DNA of 64,000 nucleotides from Psychrobacter sp. Pi2-1 (GTDB lineage Bacteria; Pseudomonadota; Gammaproteobacteria; Pseudomonadales; Moraxellaceae). Below the pieces are notes generated by a model. The model was not told the DNA's origin and searched no databases. It saw only the letters and a program-made list of their open reading frames with translations. The position numbers were made by a program, and so were the translations under genes. Positions 19,723 to 28,939 of this stretch are shown piece after piece. Every line of letters starts with the position of its first letter. Position 1 is the first letter of the stretch. Location of the stretch: positions 310,001 through 374,000 of the forward strand of contig NZ_CAJHBO010000001.1 in NCBI RefSeq assembly GCF_904846645.1, in the 5' to 3' direction.

Positions 19723-21129
19723 TTAAGCAGTAGATTTACGATAGCGACTCACGCCTGCGACGACTGTCTGATCAATTACTCTATCATCGCCTAGCATCAT
19801 TAGTACAAACAACTGCTCTTCCAGTGTCTTGGTCTGCGCCATACGCCGCTCAAGCAATGCCGTTGCACCCATATCGATGACCACAAAATCCGCTTCTTTA
19901 TCTGGCATAAAGTTACCGATTTTATTGTCCAATAATAGCGACTGGGCATTACCCAAAGTAATTTGATATAGCCCTTGATGAGCGGATAACTGATTGCTTT
20001 GTAGTTGTTGGATTTTATACGCTTCTGACAGAGTCGTCAGCATCGACAGACTTGTCCCTGCTCCAACGTCAGTGGCGATACTGACACCGGTATAACTTAA
20101 CGTCTTGGGTAAATCGAATAGACCGCTACCCAAAAACAGGTTGGACGTCGGACAGTGTGATATCTGCGTACCAGTCGCACGCAGACGCTCATACTCAGAT
20201 ATTTCAAGGTGAATACCATGTGCCAAGGTGGTGCGTCGACCCAGTAAACCCATCGTATCATAGACATCGAGATAGCCTTTATGAGTGGGATACAGTTGTT
20301 TCACAAAGGCAATCTCATCATGATTTTCTGCAAGATGCGTCTGCAGATAGACACTCTCGTAACTGGCATACAACTCACCTGCCATTTGTAGTTGCTTGGG
20401 TGTCGAAGTAATAGCAAAGCGCGGGGTAATCGCTACATGTTGGCGGCCGCGATCATGCCAATTATCAATGATGTTTTGGGTATCTCGAATGCCCTGCTCA
20501 GTAGGCACACACAAATTATCGGGCGCATTTTGATCCATCAGCACATTGCCTGTGATCATACGGGTATTGAGCCGATTACTTTCCGTAAAAAATGCGTTCA
20601 CTGATTCAGGGTGACTGGTAGAAAATACCATGGCGCTCGTTGTACCATTTGCCAGCAGTTGATTTAAAAAGAACTGCGCCGTATCATGCGCCACTTTTGG
20701 ATCGCCAAAATTGGCCTCAGTGACGAAAGTATAATTGTTAAGCCAGTCAAGTAATTGCTCACCGTAAGCAGCAATCATATCTATTTGCGGATAATGTACA
20801 TGAGTATCGATAAAGCCTGGCATGATCAATTTATCGCGATAGTCATGCACCTTGATTACTAACTGTCCTGCTTGCTCAGAGGTATTAATATATTTCGCTA
20901 ATATTGTCTCATTATGACCATACTCTACAATGCACCCTGTCACATCATCTACGACAAGCGCACCATCAGCGATATATTCAGGATAAACTTGTACACCTTC
21001 AATCACTGGTAGCAACGTAATGTCTCGTTCCACAGCTAATGTCTGTGAATGATCAGAGGTTGTACGCTCAGTACGATCGCTTTCGGTCAAATAGTGCAGC
21101 AGTCGAGCTTGATAGATACGTATAGTCAT
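19723..21129 (-). CDS. guaD: Guanine deaminase
   Basis: This 468-residue amidohydrolase-superfamily enzyme has the metal-site motif PGFIDTHVHYPQ, then QTHLAEN, TTLAHGIHL, SHCPTSNLFLGSG and ATDVGAGTS, which supply the zinc ligands. It deaminates guanine to xanthine and feeds xanthine dehydrogenase. It is the last gene of the minus-strand run xdhA-xdhB-xdhC-guaD. Confidence 0.95.
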   Translation of the reverse strand: MTIRIYQARLLHYLTESDRTERTTSDHSQTLAVERDITLLPVIEGVQVYPEYIADGALVVDDVTGCIVEYGHNETILAKYINTSEQAGQLVIKVHDYRDKLIMPGFIDTHVHYPQIDMIAAYGEQLLDWLNNYTFVTEANFGDPKVAHDTAQFFLNQLLANGTTSAMVFSTSHPESVNAFFTESNRLNTRMITGNVLMDQNAPDNLCVPTEQGIRDTQNIIDNWHDRGRQHVAITPRFAITSTPKQLQMAGELYASYESVYLQTHLAENHDEIAFVKQLYPTHKGYLDVYDTMGLLGRRTTLAHGIHLEISEYERLRATGTQISHCPTSNLFLGSGLFDLPKTLSYTGVSIATDVGAGTSLSMLTTLSEAYKIQQLQSNQLSAHQGLYQITLGNAQSLLLDNKIGNFMPDKEADFVVIDMGATALLERRMAQTKTLEEQLFVLMMLGDDRVIDQTVVAGVSRYRKSTA

Positions 21130-21247
21130 TTGGTGGTCTCACAATGGCGTAGTGGTACTGAGCGTTTTGATAAATAGTACTAAACGTTTTGGTAATTTGA
21201 TTAGAAATAACTATGCTATAACAGGGTTATATTGAGTTCATAAAAGA

Positions 21248-22318
21248 TTAGCGTTCAGCCTGATGATACTGCTGTAAGAGCTGTGCCACGATAGACACTG
21301 CCACCGCCATTGGCTCTTTACCGCCAACTTGCAGTCCAATGGGCATGACGAGCTGATTCACTAATAACTCGCTATAACCACGCTGAATAAGCCGATCTCT
21401 GAAGCGCTTGGCTTTGGTTGCCGAGGCAATGCAGCCGATATAAGGTGCTGAGATGTCTGAGCGCTTATCATCAGCTGAGCTACTATCAGAGATAGTATCT
21501 AGTGCCGCCCGTACCAGTTCAAAGTCAACGCTATGATCATGGGTCATAACCAGAATAAAGCGCTTGCCACCCTGCTCTATAAATGGATGCACAAAATCTA
21601 CAGGCTCATCATCAATATGCGGACGAATATGCGCTGGTAATTTATAAGCTGGAGATTGGTTTGTTACTGAGTGCTGTTCTAAACTTTGATGAGACGTACA
21701 TACCTGACCAGATTTATGAGCACTCAACTGGTCAGTGCTAGGTTTATCAGTCAGATAGCGCTCAAACATCTCTGGGCGACTGTCTACCCAATCTACCTGA
21801 CACGGCAGCTCAGCAAGAATAGTCATGAGTGCTGATGCCACATGCCCTGCTCCGAACACCAATATTGACATTGGCGGCGTCACATTAAAGCATTCAAACA
21901 TAACGGTAACGCTACCACCGCAGCATTGGGCCAATTTCGCACCTAGCGGGTAGTGCTTAGTATAGACCGCATCACGGCGTACCGCTTTAGATGGTGCAGA
22001 CGTGCTTTCACTATTAACTTCAGCAACTTTTGGTTTGACTTCTTTTGATACCGTGGCGGCTATCTCACCGTTTAGTAGTTGACGTGCGGTATTGACCACA
22101 TCATGCTCTAAACCGCCACCGCCCAGCGTATCTACGATACCATCCTGCGTGACGATCATCTTTGCCTGTAGCGCACGTGGGGCTGAGCCATTCACAGCCA
22201 CCACTGTCGCCAACACATGAGCGGTGCCTTGCTGCTGATATCGCGCCAAACCTTCATACCAGACGACTGGTGGTGATAACTCATTCACTGTGCGCAGGAC
22301 CTCTTGCCCCTGCGACAT
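21248..22318 (-). CDS. xdhC: XdhC, molybdenum-cofactor sulfuration/insertion chaperone
   Basis: This 356-residue protein has the N-terminal XdhC/CoxI domain (VLATVVAVNGSAPRALQAKMIV, DTLGGGGLEHDVV, LAQCCGGSVTVMFE) and a C-terminal Rossmann domain (MSILVFGAGHVASALMTIL, VDWVDSRPEMF, FILVMTHDHSVDFELV, YIGCIASATKAKRF). It delivers sulfurated molybdenum cofactor to xanthine dehydrogenase. The 5' end overlaps xdhB by 38 bp. Low-complexity inserts at about residues 90-115 and 190-225 make it longer than E. coli relatives. Confidence 0.9.
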   Translation of the reverse strand: MSQGQEVLRTVNELSPPVVWYEGLARYQQQGTAHVLATVVAVNGSAPRALQAKMIVTQDGIVDTLGGGGLEHDVVNTARQLLNGEIAATVSKEVKPKVAEVNSESTSAPSKAVRRDAVYTKHYPLGAKLAQCCGGSVTVMFECFNVTPPMSILVFGAGHVASALMTILAELPCQVDWVDSRPEMFERYLTDKPSTDQLSAHKSGQVCTSHQSLEQHSVTNQSPAYKLPAHIRPHIDDEPVDFVHPFIEQGGKRFILVMTHDHSVDFELVRAALDTISDSSSADDKRSDISAPYIGCIASATKAKRFRDRLIQRGYSELLVNQLVMPIGLQVGGKEPMAVAVSIVAQLLQQYHQAER

Positions 22319-24854
22319 TTGGATGCTCTATCGCCTCTGGCTGCTCATCGGTCTGTTTGCCCTCTACTTCTTTTGGATCGATATCTTTAGCATGGCGCAC
22401 ATCTTGTGGCATTACTTTGTCGTTATAGAGATCGCCCTTTTCTTCTACGCCTTTGGCAAGACTATCCATTGTATTTTTATCTACATTGGTCTCTAGATTC
22501 CATGAGGTACCTTCCATACGCATCACTGCCTTTAGTACTGCTTCTGGCGTTGCAGGCATGGTCAGTTCTGGATTCTTTTGATAATTACCGAGACTAGCCA
22601 CTGCATTATTGAGCGCGCACCAAACACTGGCTGCCAACATAAATGGCGGTTCACCAACGGCTTTAGAATTATAGATAGTTTGTTCTTCGTTTTTGCGGTC
22701 GTATAACTTGACATTCCACTGCTTTGGCAAGTCATGCGCAGTTGGAATCTTATAGTTGGCAGGACTGTCAGATGCAAGCTTCCCTTTATCATTCCAGATC
22801 AGCTCTTCTGCTGTGAGCCAGCCCATACCTTGCACAAAGCCCCCTTCAATCTGGCCAATATCAATGGCAGGGTTGATCGATTGTCCTGCATCATGCAGCA
22901 CATCACAGCGTAGTACTTGGTACTCGCCTGTCAACGTATCAATTTCAACCTCAGCACAGGCAGCGCCCAAGGCAAAGTAAAAGAACGGACGTCCCCATGC
23001 TTTAGAGCGATCATAAAATATCTTAGGCGTTTTATAGTAGCCAGTAGACGACAGACTGATACGGTTCTGGTACGACAGTTGAATCATTTCAGCAAAAGTC
23101 AGTGTTTCTTTATCACCGATATAGACATGATTCTGTTCAAATCTGATGTCTTCTTGTGCCACCTCAAAATGCTCAGCGGCAAATTCAAGTATGCGAGCTT
23201 TAATGCTTAAACAAGCATTTTGAGCTGCCTTACCATTAATATCTGTCCCTGATGACGCTGCCGTTGGTGAAGTATTTGGCACTTTATCCGTACGGGTCGC
23301 TGATACTTTAACTGTGTCCAAATCCACAGCGAACTCATTGGCGACAATCTGGGCGATTTTGATATATAACCCTTGCCCCATCTCCGTACCGCCGTGATTG
23401 AGATGGATACTGCCATCGGTATAAATGTGTACCAGCGCACCTGCCTGATTGAGCGTTTGCACGGTAAATGAGATGCCGAATTTTACTGGTGTTAGAGCGA
23501 TGCCTAAGCGTTTGTCACTGCCTTCAGCGGCAGCTTTTTGATTGGTTTCTAGGATTTGCTGACGGCGCTTGTCGTAATCGCAATCCGCTGCCAGTTTGGT
23601 CATGATGGTGGCCAAATCAAAATGCTCAATGGTCTGACCGTAATGGGTGCTTTGACCATCTTGATACAAGTTTGCTAGGCGCACCTGCAAAGGATCTTGA
23701 CCTAAGGTATAGGCAATGTGATCCATCATATATTCAGCCGTCATCAAACCTTGCGGACCACCAAACCCGCGATAGGCGGTATTGGATACGGTATGCGTCT
23801 TGCAGCGATGACCTGCTACATGGGCCGCTGGATAATAGTAAGCATTATCACAATGGAACATCGCTCTATCGACGATGGCATCAGACAAATCTGGCGCATA
23901 ACCGCACAGACCAGCCAATTGCATATCGACGCCCAATATACGCCCAGATTCATCCAAGCCAATCTCATAACGATTGGCAAACTCATGGCGTTTACCGGTC
24001 ACCACCATGTCATCTTGACGGTCTAGACGCATACTGACAGGAACGTTATGGCGCTTGGCGACGATGCCGCACAGACAGGCCCATGCCGCCGCTTGCGTTT
24101 CTTTACCACCAAAGCCGCCGCCCATACGGCGCACCACGGTATTGACCGCATGAAAGGGCAAATCCGTCACTTCAGCGACGAGCTGCTGTACTTCGCTTGG
24201 ATGCTGTGACGACGTATACACTTCTAGCCCGCCATCGTCACAAGGCACTACATACGACACTTGCCCTTCAAGATAAAAGTGCTCTTGCCCGCGCATATGA
24301 ATATGACCTTCAATACGAATCGGTGCATTCTCAAGCGCAGTCGCGGCGTCACCACGCTTCATAAAATGACTCGGACGCACAAAAAACTCTTGCTCTAACG
24401 CCTTATCAATACTAAGTACTGCTGGCAATGGCTCATACTCCACCACTGCCTTAGTAGCCGCTTTTTTGGCAGCGCGATGACTGTTCCCCACCACCACAAA
24501 TAGCGTCTGACCCACATATTCTGTAATATCGTCCACCATCAGTGGCTCACCATCAAATACCGCACCGATATCCGTCTGCGCAGGCAAGTCTTTAAAACTT
24601 AGGACGTCTACTACCCCATCAGCCTCTCTGACAGCGCTCAGATCCATACTCAATACCCGTGCATGGGCGTGACTGCTTTTACCCACTGCCAGATATAGCG
24701 TGCCTTGTGGTTTGGCAATATCATCCACATAAGTCGCCGTCCCCATCACATGGGTGATCGCACTGTCGTGTTTGGCTGACGTGCCGATCTTGTTTTTTGG
24801 CGGACGCACGCGGCGGATACTATAACTGTCAAATAAAGACGAATGATGGCTCAT
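22281..24854 (-). CDS. xdhB: Xanthine dehydrogenase molybdopterin subunit
   Basis: This 857-residue large subunit has GTATYVDDIAKPQGTLYLAVG, EGQVSYVVP, RRMGGGFGGKETQ, YRGFGGPQG, HGGTEMGQGL and KAVGEPPFMLAASVW, with a conserved Glu near the C-terminus acting as base in the family. With XdhA it oxidises hypoxanthine/xanthine to urate. A ~65-residue charged C-terminal tail beyond the usual end (after VLKAVMRM) overlaps the start of xdhC. Confidence 0.95.
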   Translation of the reverse strand: MSHHSSLFDSYSIRRVRPPKNKIGTSAKHDSAITHVMGTATYVDDIAKPQGTLYLAVGKSSHAHARVLSMDLSAVREADGVVDVLSFKDLPAQTDIGAVFDGEPLMVDDITEYVGQTLFVVVGNSHRAAKKAATKAVVEYEPLPAVLSIDKALEQEFFVRPSHFMKRGDAATALENAPIRIEGHIHMRGQEHFYLEGQVSYVVPCDDGGLEVYTSSQHPSEVQQLVAEVTDLPFHAVNTVVRRMGGGFGGKETQAAAWACLCGIVAKRHNVPVSMRLDRQDDMVVTGKRHEFANRYEIGLDESGRILGVDMQLAGLCGYAPDLSDAIVDRAMFHCDNAYYYPAAHVAGHRCKTHTVSNTAYRGFGGPQGLMTAEYMMDHIAYTLGQDPLQVRLANLYQDGQSTHYGQTIEHFDLATIMTKLAADCDYDKRRQQILETNQKAAAEGSDKRLGIALTPVKFGISFTVQTLNQAGALVHIYTDGSIHLNHGGTEMGQGLYIKIAQIVANEFAVDLDTVKVSATRTDKVPNTSPTAASSGTDINGKAAQNACLSIKARILEFAAEHFEVAQEDIRFEQNHVYIGDKETLTFAEMIQLSYQNRISLSSTGYYKTPKIFYDRSKAWGRPFFYFALGAACAEVEIDTLTGEYQVLRCDVLHDAGQSINPAIDIGQIEGGFVQGMGWLTAEELIWNDKGKLASDSPANYKIPTAHDLPKQWNVKLYDRKNEEQTIYNSKAVGEPPFMLAASVWCALNNAVASLGNYQKNPELTMPATPEAVLKAVMRMEGTSWNLETNVDKNTMDSLAKGVEEKGDLYNDKVMPQDVRHAKDIDPKEVEGKQTDEQPEAIEHPNVAGARGPAHSE

Positions 24855-24946
24855 AGCAAATCTCTTCTATTAGGACGCTTTGATTAATGCTCTTTTTTTG
24901 GCAAATATAACGATAAGGCGGTATTAGCAATTTACAACTCTGCTAA

Positions 24947-26647
24947 TTAAGCAGTCTCAGTCTGTCTACCTGCTACCAACTGCTTACCGCACTTCACCAG
25001 CAGACGCTGTACCACATGTGAGCGATATTCACGGCTGGCTCTAACATCAGTCATAGGGGTAACGTCTGCAGACAAAACTTGTGCTGCTTGCTCAAAACTC
25101 GCAATTTCAGCCGCTTGCCCAATGAGCGCTTGCTGACAGGTTGTGGCCAATAATGGTATGGCAGCCATTCCACCAAGTCCAAGCCTTGCATTCTCTATCG
25201 TCATGCCATCTGCTGATATATCAATTCGCGCAGCCAATAGACACGCTGAAATATCATCTTCGTAGCGTTTGCTAATTTTATGAATAAATAAGTGCTGATT
25301 GTCATGCATCAGAGGAATATGGATAGCGACTACGTAACTGCCTGCTTGCAGTTTGGTCTTTTTATAATCTAAGAAAAATTCTGATAAAGGTATGATTTCA
25401 TCTATATAAATCGAATCGCTATTATCCGATTCTGCACGATTAGGCGCGCAATGACGAAGATGAATTGACGCATCTAACGCCAATAAAATCGGTGGTAAAT
25501 CACCAATCGGCGACGCGTTGGCTATATTGCCACCGATGGTGCCCATATTACGAATTTGCGGAGAAGCAATACGCTCAAATACTTGCGCAAAGCTTGGAAA
25601 ATACTGCTCAAGCACAGGCAACATCTGCTGATAGCTCATGCCAGCACCTAATACTAGTGATTGGCTAGAAGCTTGCTCATTATCTGACTCTTGACTGTTT
25701 GAGTCAGACTTTGCGTCAAGTAATGACCATGATTTTAGTGCCTCGACACCTGAAAGCTGGATAATGACCTCGTGATCAACCAAATGCTGGGTTACACTCA
25801 ATCCCAAATCCGTACCGCCTGCCCAAATCGTAGCCTGCGGATAGGCCGCTAATACTTGGTTAAGCTCATCTAGTGACTTGGGCATATATAACTGTCGCCC
25901 AGCATCACTGATTGCAGGGGCAATCGCTTTCAGCTCTTCATTCTTTAATTCAGTTGGCACATTTGTAGAGACTGCTGATTCCTTTGTACTGTTCATCGCA
26001 TTTGTCGCGAGACTGATCGTCAAGTCTTTCACCGCCGACTGCTCCGCCTCTCTCTGCTGACCGATATTGCTCATCAATAGGCCCGCCTCGATAATTGGCC
26101 TGTAGCCTGTGCAGCGGCATAGGTTGCCAGATATTGATGCAACCACTTCATCATAGCTCAGCTGCTTGGCATCGCTTTGACTTGAAGCCTCTTGATTTGT
26201 CTGCATACGATTGTTTTCGTAAACACAAGCCAGCGACATTACAAACCCAGGCGTACAAAAACCGCACTGTGATCCGTGACATTCAACCATCGCTTGCTGC
26301 GCCGGATGGAGCAAAGCACGTTCTGGGTGATGTTCTGGATTATCTGCTAAATAAGAGGCCGTCATCAGATGATGACCATCCATAAGCGACACTAGCGTAA
26401 TACAGGAGTTGATCGTATAGAACGGAGGCGTAGCATTTTTTCCGTCGCCATTTTCATTATTAAGCGCTGACTGGTTAGCATTAGACAGGCGCTGAACCAT
26501 CACAGTACAGGCACCGCAGTCACCACTACCACAGCCTTCCTTCGTATCCGTCTGGCCTTCATGCAATCGTAGATACTCAAGCACCGTCGTATTAGGGTTA
26601 AGCTGGGTTAGCTCGTGGCGTTTCCCATTTAAGTAAAAACTAATCAT
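24947..26647 (-). CDS. xdhA: Xanthine dehydrogenase iron-sulfur/FAD subunit
   Basis: This 566-residue protein carries two 2Fe-2S clusters and FAD. The plant-type cluster is KEGCGSGDCGACTVM (Cys 39, 44, 47). The helical-domain cluster is SQCGFCTPGFVMS and GNLCRCTGYRPI. The FAD domain has WAGGTDLGLSV and GTIGGNIANASPIGDLPP. It passes electrons from the Mo site to NAD+. The linker between the halves, at about residues 200-245, is unusually Ser/Asn/Glu-rich. It is first in the xdhABC-guaD run. Confidence 0.95.
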   Translation of the reverse strand: MISFYLNGKRHELTQLNPNTTVLEYLRLHEGQTDTKEGCGSGDCGACTVMVQRLSNANQSALNNENGDGKNATPPFYTINSCITLVSLMDGHHLMTASYLADNPEHHPERALLHPAQQAMVECHGSQCGFCTPGFVMSLACVYENNRMQTNQEASSQSDAKQLSYDEVVASISGNLCRCTGYRPIIEAGLLMSNIGQQREAEQSAVKDLTISLATNAMNSTKESAVSTNVPTELKNEELKAIAPAISDAGRQLYMPKSLDELNQVLAAYPQATIWAGGTDLGLSVTQHLVDHEVIIQLSGVEALKSWSLLDAKSDSNSQESDNEQASSQSLVLGAGMSYQQMLPVLEQYFPSFAQVFERIASPQIRNMGTIGGNIANASPIGDLPPILLALDASIHLRHCAPNRAESDNSDSIYIDEIIPLSEFFLDYKKTKLQAGSYVVAIHIPLMHDNQHLFIHKISKRYEDDISACLLAARIDISADGMTIENARLGLGGMAAIPLLATTCQQALIGQAAEIASFEQAAQVLSADVTPMTDVRASREYRSHVVQRLLVKCGKQLVAGRQTETA

Positions 26648-27327
26648 AGCAAGACTCGGCTAAAATAAAATAATGAAGATAAGCATAAGGCTTAAGGAAT
26701 CTGTTGGCTTAAATGCTGAACGTAAGCACTTGGTTTACATCATGCTGCAACCGTTCAAGTACGGTTATTCTGTTTTATTTGCTAATACATTCTTAAGAGA
26801 TAAAAAAAATCAGGACATCGTGCTTTTTAATATCAGGTAATCTGGTTGCAAATATCAGCAGTCATCGAACAAATTTGTTAGAAAACTTGTACTATAGGAT
26901 ACTTGACTATTTGGTCAGCTTTCAACATATTATCATTATTCTTATTTATAACACAACCCGTTAAAATGCCTATAGATACTATCGAATAGTTGGTAACTAT
27001 TTGGCGAATAACTTCAATTTAAGGAAATACTTATACGCTCTTTAGACTTTATCCATTGCTCAGCAACTCAAAACTAGACGCTGTTTTTATAAATATTTCT
27101 AATTTTTATATGGTAAATAAAGCTGAGCGTTAGTTAAGCCGTACTATAAACAGCGAGATAGCTTGCATAAAAACAATATCGAATACATATATCGCCTTTA
27201 AACTGCTATGAACAGCTGATTTTTATATATAATGTCTGCAAATAAGCCCGACTCTTCACTACTATTATGTCTAATGATGATTAGTCGTGAGATGTCATTG
27301 GGCTAAAATCGTTTTTGAGATATTACT
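26648..27327. other. Spacer upstream of xdhA
   Basis: These 680 bp of AT-rich DNA hold the xdhA promoter region with a RutR-type operator at 26902-26919. I see no gene until the small lipoprotein ORF at 27328. Confidence 0.4.
26902..26919. promoter_or_regulatory. Putative RutR-type operator upstream of xdhA
   Basis: CTTGACTATTTGGTCAGC matches the 11391 site at 15 of 18 positions and keeps the TTGAC...GGTCA arms of the RutR box. It lies ~255 bp upstream of the xdhA start, which is far but possible given the long leader. Confidence 0.6.
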
Positions 27328-27453
27328 ATGAAGTCATTTTCCTTTACCTATTTGCTAGTAGCAACGATGCTGTTAGGAGGTTGTCAATCGTTTCAATTCG
27401 TTGACAGTCCTATTCCCGTGAAGCCTGCTCCTACTAAACTTGTTGCTCAATAA
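27328..27453 (+). CDS. Small putative lipoprotein (41 residues)
   Basis: This short ORF starts MKSFSFTYLLVATMLLGGC, a typical lipoprotein signal with Cys19 in an LGGC lipobox, followed by QSFQF and a Pro-rich VDSPIPVKPAPTK tail. The mature part is only ~23 residues. It is followed by a strong terminator, which supports a transcribed unit. The Shine-Dalgarno is weak. The architecture recalls small outer-membrane lipoproteins such as LptM or entericidins, but I see no specific match and claim no function. Confidence 0.6.
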   Translation: MKSFSFTYLLVATMLLGGCQSFQFVDSPIPVKPAPTKLVAQ

Positions 27454-27500
27454 AAAGCTTAGCGCTTAATAGAACTGATCGCTCAATAAAAATTGGCACA

Positions 27501-27536
27501 AAAAAAGCAGACATCGATAATGTCTGCTTTTTTATT
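27501..27536. terminator. Bidirectional intrinsic terminator
   Basis: A perfect 14-bp stem (AAAAAAGCAGACAT, 27501-27514 with 27520-27533) has a 5-nt loop and sits between the convergent small lipoprotein gene and the flavodoxin-like gene. Confidence 0.9.
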
Positions 27537-27563
27537 CGATTGCTCTGTCGGTTCTAGCTATTT

Positions 27564-28181
27564 TTAACGCTTAGCATCAGCTGGTTGATGCTTAATAATC
27601 GTTTTGGCCAGATGATCACCAAACCAAATAGCAGTATCAATATCGCCCGAACCTGGCGTCTCTTCAGGTGGCCCATCAAGTGACTGAGTCATTAGACCCA
27701 AAAAGCTAGACAGACGGTTCAAATCATGAGCCTCATGACCTGTCGGCATCAATGGCAGACCAATCCAGTTCATACCATGTTGCATAGCATATAGAGAAAT
27801 CTGCTGCAATACAGCAAGTTTATCACCGCTCAGGCCGCCCGAATTGGCAAACGCTGCTGCCCATTTACCCTCCCATTTACGATGATACCAACGCTTAGAT
27901 GTCTCATCCATAAAGGTCTTAAATTCAGCCGTCACACTGCCCATATACACTGCGCTGCCGAAAACCAGCAAATCTGCCTGATCTAAGTAGTCCCAATCAA
28001 CATCATAAACATCGACAGCCTTGGCTTGCGCGGCTGGCAATTGCTGATGCGCACCTTGTACTATCGCCTCAGCGACACGCTTAGTATGACCATAATTACT
28101 ATGGAAGATAACAGCGATTGAGACATTAGGCGTGTTATCAGTAGGTGTAGAGGTTTCAGACGATTTAGCAGGTGTATTCAT
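27564..28181 (-). CDS. Flavodoxin-fold NAD(P)H:quinone oxidoreductase-like protein (WrbA-like)
   Basis: This 205-residue protein has a flavodoxin FMN-phosphate loop (FHSNYGHTKRVAEAIVQGA, about residues 26-44), LLVFGSAVYMGSVTAEFKTFMDET, and AAFANSGGLSGDKLAVLQQI. This pattern fits the WrbA/flavodoxin-like family, which reduces quinones with FMN. The first ~20 residues are Ser/Thr/Pro-rich with no signal. The exact substrate is unknown. Confidence 0.8.
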   Translation of the reverse strand: MNTPAKSSETSTPTDNTPNVSIAVIFHSNYGHTKRVAEAIVQGAHQQLPAAQAKAVDVYDVDWDYLDQADLLVFGSAVYMGSVTAEFKTFMDETSKRWYHRKWEGKWAAAFANSGGLSGDKLAVLQQISLYAMQHGMNWIGLPLMPTGHEAHDLNRLSSFLGLMTQSLDGPPEETPGSGDIDTAIWFGDHLAKTIIKHQPADAKR

Positions 28182-28939
28182 ACGTACTCTAATAATAAAT
28201 AATTGGTTGAATATAAAACTTATAAAATATTGGATACTTAGCCACAGTCGATAGCTAGTGACTGCACTTTCACTGATAAGTACTTATCGATAGATCAAAC
28301 TCTCGAACTATCAGGCGATATAACAGAATCAAGCAATGCTTCTTTGAGTCAATTTAACTGGCAGAAATATCAATGGTGGTGGAGCAATCGCATAGTCCTT
28401 GATTGCACAGTCTTTAATTACATAGTCTTTAATTACATAGTCTTTAATTACATAGTCTCTATACGTCAGCATATACATACCAGTATATATGCGATGAACT
28501 TCATTAAATTCAAGCCCATTGTATCAGACGTATTTTCGTTTTTAAGTTATTTATTAAAGCCTGGCTAATCAGAGCACATATACTTTTAATATATTTTATA
28601 TAAATGGGTAAGTCACCTTAACTGATAATATGACACAAACAAACTCCTGATGCCTGATAAACCTATAATTATCAGTAATATAGAAAACTATTAATATCAA
28701 ATAATACATACAGCGGTTTATTTATTCCATATCATCATATACTAATTCTACTTTTTCTAACTACTTCGTATTTACATTAATGACAATAGGATTATGATGT
28801 ACCGCTTCTTACTGCTTAACCAAATCAATCGAATTAACAGAAATACAGTTTCCAATTCTGCAAACCTGCGTAACTATACTCATATAAATTCTTATAAAAA
28901 TGATATCTGATAACATCATCGGATAAGGAAGCTATTACC
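28182..28939. other. Spacer with a small tandem repeat
   Basis: This 758-bp AT-rich stretch holds the 15-bp tandem repeat at 28391-28457. A 74-codon open frame over the repeat is an artefact of it. I see no convincing gene. Confidence 0.4.
28391..28457. repeat. 15-bp tandem repeat, about four copies
   Basis: The unit CATAGTCTTTAATTA occurs twice exactly (28421, 28436) and in diverged form at 28391 and 28406, with a partial copy at 28451. It lies between genes and may be length-variable. Confidence 0.85.

Noticed and set aside
23672..24037. Plus-strand frames of 100-120 codons opposite xdhB
   Set aside because: xdhB is well supported by motifs over its whole length; these are shadow frames.
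28344..28568. 74-codon frame before the YeeE-type gene
   Set aside because: It is produced by the 15-bp tandem repeat, a multiple of three, and has a repetitive meaningless translation.
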